64,000 nt of DNA. It comes from Saccharum officinarum. Lineage: Eukaryota; Streptophyta; Magnoliopsida; Poales; Poaceae. This document shows positions 1 to 11,020 of this stretch, in pieces. The position numbers and the translations under genes were made by a program. The DNA is taken from NCBI GenBank assembly GCA_020631735.1, contig CM036170.1:71563737-71627736 (forward strand). The letters are read 5' to 3'. The notes under the pieces are model-generated. The model was not told the DNA's origin. It searched no databases and saw only the letters and a list, made by a program, of their open reading frames with translations. Position 1 is the first letter of the stretch; every line of letters begins with the position of its first letter.

Positions 1-501
1 TTTTATAGGGTTTTAATGCCTCTATTATTGGTGTTTACAACCTTTCAACATTCTTGCTTTTTCGTCGGAAGAGTCACCGCCGAACCGTCGCGTCGCGGAG
101 CAGTTGCTCACCCTAGGCACTCGCAATTGATTCACATTGTTGTAGTTGCTCTGTTATTTATGTTGTCTTCTATTCATTTTCGCAGCAGTTGCTCGTATTT
201 GCGCCGTGTGTTTGCTCTTCGCCCTTTTTGTCGTCCCATTGCTAGGTCGCCGTGGTTGGCCCTTGGCGTAGCGGAGAACTGGCGACATTTGATTTACGTC
301 TTGCCATTCGCGACGCCTGCACGTGGCGCTACTGTAAGCATTGCTCTGCTAAAGCGCTTGCTTTTTTCAAAGATTATGTAGTCGTTTATCATGCGCTTAT
401 TATAGTAAGTGGGGATGTCACTTCTCTTTTTGGCCATTTGCCGGTGTTTGTATTTGCGTGGGTTCTAATCCTGTTCATTTTTTTCTATGTTTTCTAATTA
501 G
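1..501 (+). other. Upstream part of a transposon-split host pseudogene (leader and probable intron)
   Basis: This stretch has no convincing protein. It is adjacent to a short coding exon that begins at 502, and the bases just before that ATG (pyrimidine-rich, ending in TTTCTAATTAG) look like a 3' splice site, so the region is probably a 5' leader plus an intron of the pseudogene described at 502-572. A 121-codon open frame at 16-381 has no recognisable domain, and I do not call it a gene. Confidence 0.35.
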
Positions 502-572
502 ATGGGTGGAGAGCATGATATAGAAAAGTCTTGTTTGAATGAGAATATGTCCAGGGTTGATAGGGATGGTGA
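502..572 (+). pseudogene. First coding exon piece of a PMD/ULP1-associated-type host gene, cut by LTR insertion
   Basis: An ATG at 502 opens a frame that runs into the LTR starting at 573. The bases 569-572 (GTGA) recur at 18892-18895, right after the other end of that LTR, and the frame continues sensibly from 18896 (Glu-Ala-Cys-Gly-Gly-Ser-Glu-Lys). The two pieces were therefore one exon before the retrotransposon landed. The continuation downstream resembles the grass gene families whose proteins contain a GFGGLL...FDP...GLP signature and are often linked to a ULP1-type C48 protease or plant mobile domain. The family call rests on the downstream exons, not on this piece. Confidence 0.55.
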
Positions 573-1757
573 TGTAACAGAATCGACCAATTATACGAAA
601 TTAAGTTAGAAAATCACCCGCCAGAGCAGACGATTTAGCAAACTTAAGCCCGTATGACCCGGTAGTCCGTGAAATCACGAAAAATTTCAAACCAACTCAC
701 ATACCAGCCAAGATCGTAATAAGTTTAGCGGTCACCATCACATATTACATAAAAGTTTGCATCACAGATACATCGAAGTTTAAACATAGTTATTACAAAC
801 TGAGTTCAAATAGAAAGTAATGGAAGCAAGTTGTTTAAATCCACACACACTCATACGGAGTTCAAGTACAGTGCCAGATGATGATCATCTCTAACAAAAG
901 CATTAGGTGAGACGTAAGAAATGACTATGCCCATGATCCTAAGCATCACCCATCGCAGGATAAAGACTGTTGATACAGTAGCCGTAATACATCTGTCCAT
1001 CTGCAACAAGTGGGAACAAACCCTTAGTATGAGAAGGTACTCAGCTAGACTTACCTGACATAACCAAAAATAACGTGACACCAAGGATTATGAAGGGCTT
1101 TATAGCGGTGTAGCTGACTCATTTGCAAAAAGACATTTTTAGCATTTCAAGAACCTTTCCAAAAGCATTATTGTCAAGTTAATTATTATTAACTTGTCTA
1201 CTACATTTGCACCTATACTAGAGCAAGCATCTGATTAAGCAAATAATGATAACCAATGATCATTAAAAACTTTTATAATGTCATATCCATTATAACTGTC
1301 CAAGAGTTCCATCAACATTACTACGATGAAGTAACTCAAGTCAAGTGTTCACTATCCAGTGAACAATGGCGATTCGAATCGATTATTAACCAGCTGATAA
1401 TTTATTCCTTACACAAACCTCACTTACCCGCTAAAGTGAGATATTGGTCACCGAGTCAACTATCTAGAAAAATCTCGAGTTTGCCAGGAACCACATGTAC
1501 CCGGGGGTCGACCGACTGCCTTTTAGTCTTATCATCGCGCCCCCGTGTCCTACCACACCTGCTCTAGTACAGTGCGCTGCAGGCAATCCACTCGGCTCAA
1601 ATAATCTCCCAGCTTCACGGTCAAAAGGTACATTATTCGACTAGCTAAATGTAAGGCATGCGTTCAACATGACCTGAGGCCCAACAACGGTCGGTCCTTA
1701 ATCGACATAGATGAAAAGCACTACAGTCCGAAACCCTTTAAGTTTTCGTCTGGTCTC
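573..1757 (-). mobile_element. Outer LTR A, left part (Ty3/gypsy chromovirus, minus orientation)
   Basis: The segment starts TGTAACAGAATCGACC and matches, base for base over long stretches, the first 1.2 kb of the LTRs of element B and the reverse complement of the end of LTR C. It stops at 1757, where element B has inserted, and resumes at 16095 at the corresponding point of the LTR. No internal region is attached, so A looks like a solo LTR left by LTR-LTR recombination. It is more diverged than the two B LTRs are from each other, which fits an older insertion. Confidence 0.85.
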
Positions 1758-4700
1758 TGTAACAGAACTGCCCAATTATACGAGATTAAGTAGGAAATCA
1801 TCCAACGGAAGGACAATTTAACAAACTTAAGCCCGTATAACCCGGTAGTCCGTGAAATCTCAACGGATTTCAAACCATTTCACATAACAGCCAAGATCGT
1901 ACTAAGTTTAACGGTTACCATCATAAGTTACATAAATGTTCGCGGCATAAAATACATCGGAGTTTAAACATAGTTATTACAAACCAGGTTCGAATAAAAG
2001 TAGCGGAAGCGGTAGTTCAAATCACGCACACACACAACATTTTGAAATAAAGTGTCAGCTTGTGATCATCTCCAGCAAAAGCATCAGACTAGAAGTAGTG
2101 AATGACCATTGCCCATGGTCCTAGGCTTCGCCCATTGCAGGATAGAGACAGTTGATACAATAGCCGTAGTACATCTGTCCATCTGCAACAAGTGGGAACA
2201 AAGCCCTGAGTACGAGAAGGTACTCAGCTAGACTTACCCGTCATAAACCAGAAATAAAAGACACCAAGGAATCATGATAGGCTTTCGGGTGGGATAGCTG
2301 ACTCATTTGCAAAAGGCATTTTTAGCATTTAGGAAAACCTTTACAAAAGCTTTGCATCAAGTTAAATCTTTATTAACCTGTCAACTACATTTGCACCTGT
2401 ACTAAAGTAACATGTAATTAAACAGGTAATGATAACCAATGATCATTAACAACTTCCATTATGTCATAATTCCTATAACTGTCCAAGTGTTCCATCAATA
2501 TTACTACGATGAAGTAGCTCAAGTCAAGTGTTCACTATCCAGTGAATGATGGCGATTCGAATCAATTATTAACCAGCTGGTAAGTTATTCCTCACACAAA
2601 CCTCACTCACCCGCTAAAGTGAGGTGTTGGTCACTGAGTCAACCATTCAGGTAAAGTCGCGAGCTTGCCAGGAACCACTTGTACCCGGGGGCCGCCCGAC
2701 TGCTCTTTGGCCTTATCATCGCGCCCCCGTATCCTGCCACTACTGCTCCGGTACAGTGCGTTGCGGGCAATCCACTCGGCCCGAATAATCTCCCAGTTTC
2801 GCGGTCGGAAGGTACTTTATCCGGCCAGCAAAATATGAGGCATGCGTTCAACATGACCCGAGGGACAACAACAGACGGTCCTTAATCGACACAGACGGAA
2901 AACACTACAGTCCAAAACCCTGCAAGTTTCCGTCCGGTCTCAAATTCATTTCACACTTAGTTATACCATGACTTCATAGTCATCCAAGCAGATCCAGGTA
3001 ACCACCTATAGCTCGCAGGTGACAGGAAATCACCCGACTTCTACCGGTCTAAGCCAGCTAAGCATTGACTCGACTGCGGATACCAGGGTAACAAGGATAT
3101 AGTATAACAAAGGTAAGCAAGGTATAATGCAGCAACGTTTGCAAACAACTCCTAAACGTAATGCATCAAATTAAGTAAAGTTAATAATAAATTATTTGCA
3201 AACCGGAAGAGAAATGCTCCGGGGCTTGCCTCTCTCAAAAGAGCTCGGACGGTGGTCGGGGCACTCGGGGAGCTCTTCACCGACCTCCTCTTCGACTTCT
3301 GTCACCTCCTGCTGCTGCACCTCGAGCTGCTCCTCTGGCTCCTCGGGTAAGACGACTGGGTTCTCGGTTTGCGATCCTGTATGATGCAATGTGTGTAAGT
3401 GATTATGCAAACGTGCATCGAAGGAGATGAATGCAATGAATATGTTGAAATGCAAGGTAGTCAACATCATCCAAGAAACTATACACTACAAGCACATGTC
3501 ATCTACTGCATTCTCTTCTACTACTAACATGTCAAGTTAACATATCTTATGAAATGCTTCAAAGATACACCAACGCTTTACTAATTTCTTAATCACACTT
3601 AAAGCAACTCTTGCTTAAACCATAAATAATAATAGGTTTGAATAGCAATATATATTTCTGAAGCTCCTAAAAATCTAAGAAAATTACAGTAGCATAATAC
3701 TACCCTAAACAGACTACCATAAAAATTTCATGGCATTTGGATAAGTAAACTATCCTATACAAAAATGACAAGCTATAGCATAAAAATGAGTACGAAATTA
3801 CTTTGTACTATGAAAAGTGTCAAACAACAGAATTAATATTTTTTCTAGGTTCTTCATAGCATACTATGACTGTACAAAAATTATCACATGCATGTTTTAT
3901 ACAAAGTTTGCTCTCTAGCAAAAATAACAAAAATCAGCCATTAAAGGCATTTGAACTACACCTCAACATTTTTCCACAGAACATGCATGAAACATATTTT
4001 TCCTAGGAAGTACATGATATAAGAAGATTAACAAACTTGAAATCATATTTTTCTGATACATATAGGATTTACTAACCATTTTACAAGATATCAGCAATAT
4101 CAAGAATTAATTAAAGCTCTACAGAAAAGTATCCCAAAAATGACATGCAATATTTTTAGATTGTAGATCTGGTTCCAATGAGTTCATAGAAATTTATTTC
4201 ACAATTTTTGGAGCTCAAATGAATACAAAAACATTTTCCACAACATCCTTTATTATGAATAATAAAAGAAAACAGAAAACGCTTTTTATTTTTAAAACTG
4301 GGCCGGCCCAGGGAAGTAAACCGGCCCATGGCCATTCTCGGCCTGAGCGCGCGCGGGAGAAGAGGCGAGTCGGCCCGCTCGGAGGCGCGGCCCACAGGCG
4401 CGGTGGCCCAGGGGAAAACGAGGGGGAGGAACAGAGGGCGGCCTCGCCGGCGCTCTGGACCGCGACGGCGTGGCGGTGGCTGACGGCCAACGGCCATCTC
4501 CGGCCATGACCCGTCCAGCGAGCGCGCACACCGTGTTCGCGAGGAGGCAGCGAACTCGAGAGAGAATCTCAGGGGGATGGAGAGGGAGCGAGGAAGACGG
4601 TGGGCGGAGCACGAGCTCGATTGAGCCTTACCGGAGGCGAACAGGGCAAACGGGGGTCCGTTCGGAGGAGGCAAGGGGGTGGCGAAGCTCGGTGCAAGAC

Positions 4701-5590
4701 GAATTTGGTGGCGGTGGAGGGTCGACGTCGGAACGGGGGAGCGGAGGTGGAGCTCTCGGCGGTGAGCCGTTCGCCCACTCGGGTTTTGGAGAGGAGGAGT
4801 GGATGACGAGCGGGAGTGCGAGTGAGGGGGCGAGGAGGGTTCAGACAGGTGACTTGAGCGCGCTCGAGCCGGCAGGAGGGCAGAGCGGAGGCGACGCGCG
4901 GCGGCTCCGACGGCGCATGGCCGACACGCGGCGAGCGCGGTCTGCCGCGGCGTCCAGCAAGGCGCGCGAGCGGGCGGGAGGAGGCAGCCGAGCGGACGCG
5001 GGCCGGGCCGAGGCGGCGGCTGCGGCGCGCGCGCGCGGGGGGGTGGCGTGGGCCGTTTCGGCCAGCGGGCCAAAAGGGAGGCGGAGGCCCGCTTAGGGGA
5101 GAAATTGGTTTATCAAATTATTATTTTCAAATAAATTCAAATAATAGTGTTCAAATCTCATTTTGAGCAAGAAAAAGATATTTTCTGGAAATGACCCAAA
5201 AACAAAAGTTGCTTAGAATTTAATTCTCTACAACTTTGCTTTTAAGACCAAAGTCCAAATCTAGATAGATTTTGATTTTTAAAATAAAAGCTAATTTAGA
5301 GAGGATTTTTGAATATTTTCAAATAACATTTTTAAAACAAATCTTTGACAAAACTTTGAGTGATTTAGTGGCTCCAAAAATTTTCCTTATCATTCTAAGT
5401 GATATGAAATTTATAGTTGCACAAATTTGATGAGTGTCATTATCACATTATCACAACATGTTATGCAATACTAGTTTCCACATTTTTAGTTTATTAAAGG
5501 TACACCCTAAGCACATATGATTATGAATGCCATGACATGTTATGCTCATGATTTGCAATGCAAATGCTTGCGTAACACCGGAGTGTTACA
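1758..5590 (-). repeat. 3' LTR of element B (3,833 bp)
   Basis: In sense orientation this LTR begins TGTAACACTCCGGTGTTACG (minus strand from 5590) and ends CTGTTACA at 1758. It contains a GC-rich island at about 4300-5095 that is a candidate promoter region, flanked by AT-rich DNA. It also contains a conserved acidic reading frame at 3368-3192 (minus). Compared with the 5' LTR it lacks about 36 bp near 4617, between two copies of GAGCTCG. Long open frames on both strands of the GC island are a composition effect and are not called as genes. Confidence 0.93.
3192..3368 (-). CDS. LTR-borne acidic reading frame (B, 3' LTR copy)
   Basis: In the sense direction of the LTR a frame encodes a Glu-rich peptide that starts about Glu-Asn-Pro-Val-Val and ends with a motif CPDHRPSSFERGKPRSI before a TAA stop. 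The same peptide is recognisable in the LTRs of A, C and D. Between this copy and that of C, the last 23 conserved codons differ at nine nucleotides, all at silent positions, which is the pattern of protein-level selection. The frame extends upstream to an ATG at 3470, but that part is not conserved. A CATACAG just before the conserved part could be a 3' splice site. No known family is recognised and the function is unknown; the coding status is inference from the substitution pattern. Confidence 0.5.
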   Translation of the reverse strand, partial: TENPVVLPEEPEEQLEVQQQEVTEVEEEVGEELPECPDHRPSSFERGKPRSISLPVCK

Positions 5591-7609
5591 GCCTTCCCCC
5601 TTATAAAAATCTCGTCCCGAGATTTGGGTTACGAACCATTTATTATAAAAATCTTCGTATGCTTTTTGTAGGTATTCACCCGTTTCCCAAGATGCATCTC
5701 CCTCATCATGATGACTCCATTGTATCTTATATGTTTTCACCACACTGTTTCGAGTAGCCCTTTCTTTGGAATCCAAAACTCGAATTGGCTGCTCACGATA
5801 CACCAGATCTGACTTAAGTTTTATGCCTCGAGGTTCAATTATTTCCTCTGGAACGCGCAAACATTTCTTGAGATGTGATACGTGAAAAACAGGGAATATA
5901 GCACCCATTGATTCTGGTAATTCCAATTTGTAAGCCACTGGACCCTTCCTTTCCAAGATTTTGTAGGGTCCTACAAATCTGGCGGCAAGCTTTCTGCGTA
6001 TTCCAAACCGCTTCTTCTTCATTGGCGTGACTTTTAGATAAACATAGTCACCAACTTCAAACACAAGTGATCTCCTTCTCTTATCCGCATAACTTTTCTG
6101 ACGTGACTGAGCTGCTCTCATATTTTGCTGAATGATATGAACTTTCTTTTCGGCTTCTTCCACGAAATCAATACCATAATACCTTCTTTCCCCTGGCTCA
6201 ATCCAGTTTAAAGGTGTTCTACACTTTCGGCCATACAGAGCCTCAAAAGGTGCCATCTTGATACTTTCTTGATAGCTATTATTATACGCGAATTCTGCTA
6301 AAGGTAACCACGACTCCCATGAATCTCTGGAAGACAACACACAAGCTCTTAACATATTCTCTAAAACAGCATTAACTCTTTCAGTCTGACCATCTGTTTG
6401 AGGATGATAGGCAGTGCTACGAATCAGACTCGTTCCCAAACCTTTGTGCAAATGCTCCCAAAAGTGAGTAGTGAACTGTGACCCTCTGTCAGACACTATA
6501 GTCTTCGATATGCCATGCAATCTCACAATCTCCGCAATATACTTCTCGGCATATTGAGGTGGTCTATAAACTGTCTTGACAGGCAAAAAGTGGGCTGTCT
6601 TGGTAAGACGATCCACGATTACCCAAATCGAATCATGGCCTTTCTGAGTAGTGGGCAAACCTGTGATGAAATCCATACTTATATCATCCCACTTCCAACT
6701 AGGTACTGACAAAGGTTGCAACAATCCGGCAGGTTTCATGTGAATAGCTTTCACTCGACAACATGTGTCACATCTGGCTACATAAGCTGTAATTTCCTTC
6801 TTCATCTTTGTCCACCAATAGCGAGGCCTTAGTTCTTGATACATTTTACTACTGCCAGGATGAATGGATAACTTAGAGTGATGAGCTTCATCCATAATTT
6901 TATTCTTAAGCTCTCTATCCTTTGGAACAACAAGACGGTTGTCGAACCACAACACGTCCTGCTCGTCTACTCTGAAGTGTTTTGAAGGTTCTTCTTTAAT
7001 TTTCTTTTTGATGTGGAATATCCCTTTATCTGCTTTCTGACCTTCTATTATCTTACTCTCTAAGGTGCAACTGATCTGAATACTATGTAACACGACAGGG
7101 TGCATTAGATTAAAACCATCTTCGAGTAAGGGTTGCATATCCAGACAATGTGACTTTCTACTCAAAGCGTCAGCTACCACATTGGCTTTCCCAGGGTGAT
7201 ACTGTACATTCAAGTTGTAATCTTTAATTAGTTCTAACCATCTTCGCTGTCTCATGTTCAATTCTGGTTGGGTGAAAATGTACTTGAGACTCTTATGATC
7301 GGTGAAAATGTTGCACACATTACTAAGTAAATAGTGTCTCCAAATCTTTAAGGCATGCACTACGGCGGCAAGCTCAAGATCATGCGTCGGATAATTGATT
7401 TCATGTTTTCTCAACTGACGGGAGGAATAAGCAATGACTCTTCCTTCTTGCATCAGAACACAGCCTAGCCCTGTTTTTGAGGCGTCACAGAACACATCAA
7501 AAGGTTTCTCGATGTCTGGCTGTGCAAGAACTGGAGTAGTGGTCAACAGTTTCCGCAAGGTGTGGAAAGCTGTCTCACACTCCTCTGTCCACACAAACTT
7601 GTGATCTTT
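5546..7609 (-). pseudogene. pol part 2 of element B: RNase H, integrase, chromodomain (after in-frame stop)
   Basis: This continues the frame of the gag-PR-RT segment after a TAG at 7610-7612. Counting from Met at 7594 (682 residues): RNase H with acidic residues D37, E74 and D99 and the usual HPGKANVVADALSR end; integrase zinc finger (His near 239, Cys275, Cys278); catalytic D308, D369 and E405, a D,D35E spacing; a GPY/F-like module (VGPYKI) near 540; and a chromodomain at about 598-650 with aromatic residues Y599, W626 and W636. Integrase inserts the cDNA, and chromodomains of this class are known to bind methylated histone H3. The last 14 or so codons, from residue 669, lie inside the 3' LTR, so the polypurine tract is itself coding. 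All key residues are present; only the upstream stop breaks the frame. Confidence 0.93.
5591..5604 (-). other. Polypurine tract of element B
   Basis: On the minus strand the bases just before the 3' LTR read ATAAGGGGGAAGGC. A purine run directly abutting the 3' LTR is where plus-strand DNA synthesis starts in LTR retrotransposons. The same position in C (GCAGGGAGGGC before 29921) and F (AAGGGGGTTAGG before 60556) is similar. Confidence 0.85.
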
Positions 7610-9910
7610 CTATAACAGACTTGTCATTGGTTTGGCAATCTTCGAGAAGTCTGGGATAAAGCGGCGATAGTAACCAGCTAACCCTAGGAAACTCCTGACT
7701 TCTGGCACTGTGGTTGGAGTTTTCCAATCCATAACCTCTTGCACTTTGCTCGGATCTACCGAAACTCCATTCTTAGATAGAATATGACCAAGGAAAGGAA
7801 CTTTCTTCAACCAAAATTCACATTTGCTGAACTTAGCATACAACTTATGATCTCTCAGTCTGGTCAAGACAATTCTCAGATGCTCTTCATGATCTTTCTC
7901 ATTCTCAGAGTATACTAGAATGTCATCAATGAAGACAACTACAAACTTGTCTAACTCTGGCATGAAAACCGTATTCATCAGATACATAAAGTATGCAGGA
8001 GCATTTGTTAAGCCAAAAGACATAACAAGATACTCGTACAACCCGTATCTGGTAGAAAAAGCGGTTTTCGGGACATCTTGTGGCCTGATCTTTATCTGAT
8101 GATACCCTGATCTTAGGTCTATCTTGGAGAACACCCTAGCTTTAGCCAACTGATCGAACAAAACGTCGATATGAGGCAAAGGATATTTATTCTTGATAGT
8201 TACAGCATTAAGAGGTCGATAATCCACACACATTCTCAGAGTACCCTCTTTCTTTTTCTTCACGAACAAGGCAGGACATCCCCACTCAGACTTACTCGGT
8301 CGGATAAACCCCTTCTTTAGTAATTCTTCCAGTTGCTTCTTCAGCTCAGCTAACTCATCCGGAGGCATCCGATAGGGTCTCCTCGAAATAGGAGCTGTCC
8401 CGGGGATCAACTCGATTCTAAACTCGACATCTCTATCTGGAGGAAGGCCAGGTAACTCGTCTGGAAACACATCCGGGAACTCACACACTACCGGGATCTG
8501 GCGGATAGGAACAACTTCCATGGCATAGGTCACACTCACAAGGTCTGTTCTTTCGGGCAATGGTACCTGAAAAGTACCCTCTCCCTGGGGATCCTTAAGG
8601 GTAAGCAACCGACTGCTTGTATCGATGACTGCCCCCCAGTTCTTCATCCAGTTCATTCCTATTATTACATCCAAAACTAGTCCAGGCATAACTATCAGGT
8701 TTACTCGGAACTTCCGACTACCTAACTCAAGGGTTGCCCCTCTAACCATCTTATCGGTTAACACATCAGCCCCGGCTGAACTTATACGATAACCATAACT
8801 CAATTCTGTGCATAGTTGTTCATGCTTCCGTGCAAATGCTTGACTCATAAAAGAATGCGAGGATCCAGAATCAAATAGAACAACTGCAGGGTGATGGTTA
8901 ATAAGAAACTTACTGGCAGTTACAGGTTCTCCCTCAGGAATCTCATCAACGGTGGTGTGGTGTACACGGGCAGTATAAGTTTGTTGCTTCTTTTTAGGCG
9001 GATAAGGGCAGAACTTTGAAAAGTGGCCTGGCTGACCACAATTGTAGCAGGGCCCCTTCACTGTACCAGCAGATCCTATAGCTCCCTTGGAGTTGCTTTG
9101 TTCTGCCGCTGCGGTGATCTTTGCTAGTGGCACGACCATCTTGTACGGCTTCTGTGGTCCCCTGTAGTTCTGAGTTTTATGCTGTGGAGGCCTGAACCTT
9201 GCACCAGGTGCAGACGGACGATAAGAAAGACGGTTTGCAGTGACAACTCTGGACTGGGATGGTCCTGACTCAAACACCCTCTTGCGATTCTTGGATGCAG
9301 TGTAGGCGTTGTTGTTCTTTTCTTGTTTCAAACAATCACTGACAAAGTCATTGAATCTGGCACGGGTATTGGTACCCACATGCTTCATCATCTTCAGACT
9401 TAACCCTCTCTTGAAATTAGCAATTCTCTTTGCATCTTTGTCGACCATGTCTGGAGCATAGCGGCACAAGCTATTAAAGGCATGCAGATACTGTGTTATA
9501 GTCTTGGTACCTTGATTTAAGGCCAAGAACTCTCCGAGCTTCATCTCAACCAACCCTAGGGGAATATAAACTCCCTTAAATGCTTCAGTGAATTCTCTCC
9601 AAGTAATCTGGGCATTGGGAGGAAAGGTGGTGCGGTGATGCTTCCACCACATCCCTGCCGGTCCCTGTAACTGATGTGCAGCATATTCTGTCTTCAGAAC
9701 TTCTGTCAGTCTCAGCACACGAAACTTATCCTCCATAGTGTTGATCCATTCTTCAGCGTCGAGTGGCTCTGCTGCTTCCTTGAAAACTGGCGGCCTGGTG
9801 TCCATGAAATCCTTGAAATTGCTGTACTGGTTCACCCCATGGCCACTACCTTGATTATTTCCTCTCTGAATATTTTCAGCGATGGTACGCAGAAAATCTT
9901 CCATATTCCT
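7610..9910 (-). pseudogene. gag-protease-reverse transcriptase of element B (between in-frame stops)
   Basis: From Met at 9904 there are 764 codons. Residues about 40-195 match a retrotransposon gag capsid domain; a CCHC zinc knuckle lies at 286-299 ([14 protein letters not shown]); an aspartic protease active site DSGSS is near 345; reverse transcriptase spans about 510-720 with the catalytic FIDD box at 658-661; and the connection to RNase H follows. The frame ends with TAG at 7610-7612, but the same frame continues directly into RNase H, so gag and pol are one fused polyprotein frame. Upstream, TAA (9911-9913) and TAG (9917-9919) separate it from the gag N-terminus in the same frame. All three stops could come from Gln codons by one C-to-T change. 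Confidence 0.93.
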
Positions 9911-9916
9911 TTAAGA

Positions 9917-10108
9917 CTACTCAGCGTTGCGCTGGCTTCCAAGGAACTGTGCGAAGAATACCTCTGCAGTGAGCGGTGGAGGAGGGGGCAATTGCGGCTC
10001 TAGCTGTGGCTCCTGGTGATTGACGTTGTTTGCACCACCCCCACCAGCCCCTGCACCGTTGCCACCAGTTTCAGCGGCCTCATACGTGGCACGACGAGTG
10101 TTTGCCAT
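9917..10108 (-). pseudogene. gag N-terminal segment of element B
   Basis: From ATG at 10108 this gives a Gly/Asn- and Pro-rich leader (MANTRRATYEAAETGG, then a run of prolines and AEVFFAQFLGSQRN), in the same frame as the main gag-pol frame and separated from it only by TAG and TAA codons. A second ATG lies six bases upstream at 10114; I prefer 10108 because the bases before it end in TATGCAG followed by ATGGC, a context almost the same as at the start of the upstream H3-like frame. This looks like a 3' splice site placed at the start codon, which would let a spliced RNA skip the upstream frame. Confidence 0.75.
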
Positions 10109-10119
10109 CTGCATATTTC

Positions 10120-10465
10120 AGCAACAAGTAATAATTGAGCGAAGTGGTAGTAATTGTATTTGAATGAACAATCATGTCATACTGAATTTATTGAAGAGAA
10201 CAAGTCATGCAATAAAACAGAGGCACAATAATCACATTCCAATTAAAACAACATCACTAATCAAATTACTTCGAATGCAACATCGCGTTCCATACAACCA
10301 CGTTGCCAGCATACATACACTGGACTTTTATGCGTTCGAGCATCGCATATACAACCAAGATTCAAAAGATCACCAGTCTCAAGATCGAACAGGATACAAC
10401 ACGATACATGGAAATCAAAAGAAGGCCATCGTGACAGAGCCTATCACTAACAGAAGGCAACTAGC
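10120..10465 (-). other. Spacer between the H3-like frame and gag in element B
   Basis: About 340 bases between the stop of the extra reading frame (10466) and the gag start. No domain is seen. The sense strand ends in a short pyrimidine-containing stretch and a TATGCAG just before the gag ATG, so it may hold the branch point and acceptor of an intron. Confidence 0.4.
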
Positions 10466-11020
10466 CTACTCCTCGGGGCCGTCGTCGAGGTCGGAGGCGT
10501 CACCATTGCTACCATCAGTAGCGGCGTCGTCGTCGGCGTCCATCTGGGCGGCGTCCGGAGGAGCATACGGGCCTATCCCGTTGTAGAGGGCATGGAACTC
10601 TTCATGCAAGTTGGCATTATACCCTTCTAGCTCCTCGACCCTCTGCCTCAGAAGGTCCCTCTCGTTCCAGGCTTCATTCCTTTCCTGCACTAGCTGTCCC
10701 ATCATGCGATCTGCATTTCTATTGGCCTGGGTCAACGTCTGCACCCGCTGCATAGCACTCTCACCTCTCTCGAGAGCCCGGTCTCGCTGTAAGCTCATGT
10801 CGGCCAACTGCTCCTGCAAGCTAGCTATAGCACGTGCTTGCTTCTTCTTCTGCTTCCTTGCTTCAAGCCGGTCATTGCCACGTAGACCAGTCAAGGTCCA
10901 ATAGGTACTCTCAAGACCCTGGTATGCTTTGATGGCTGCATACATGGCACTCATTGTGTGGTTGTCGCTAGCCCATCCTTCACTTAGACCTCTAACCAGG
11001 GCACTTCCTTGCGGTTGCAC
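10466..11020 (-). pseudogene. C-terminal half of the extra ORF of element B: coiled coil and acidic tail
   Basis: This is in the same frame as 11021-11440, separated only by a TAG (11021-11023) that one C-to-T change from CAG would give. About 184 codons. After a short globular start, roughly residues 55-145 are rich in Glu, Arg, Lys, Gln and Leu with heptad-like spacing (for example LQEQLADMSLQRDRAL and LLRQRVEELEGYNANL), typical of a long coiled coil and so of oligomerisation. The last 25 or so residues are strongly acidic (Asp/Glu with few bases), as in many histone-binding tails. No known family is recognised beyond that. Confidence 0.7.

Noticed and set aside
16..381. 121-codon frame at the window start
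   Set aside because: No recognisable domain; lies in the probable leader or intron of the pseudogene.
4156..5096. Long overlapping open frames on both strands of the GC-rich LTR block (up to 305 codons)
   Set aside because: Open on both strands at once, low-complexity Arg/Pro/Ala composition, not kept in the other LTRs; a composition artefact.
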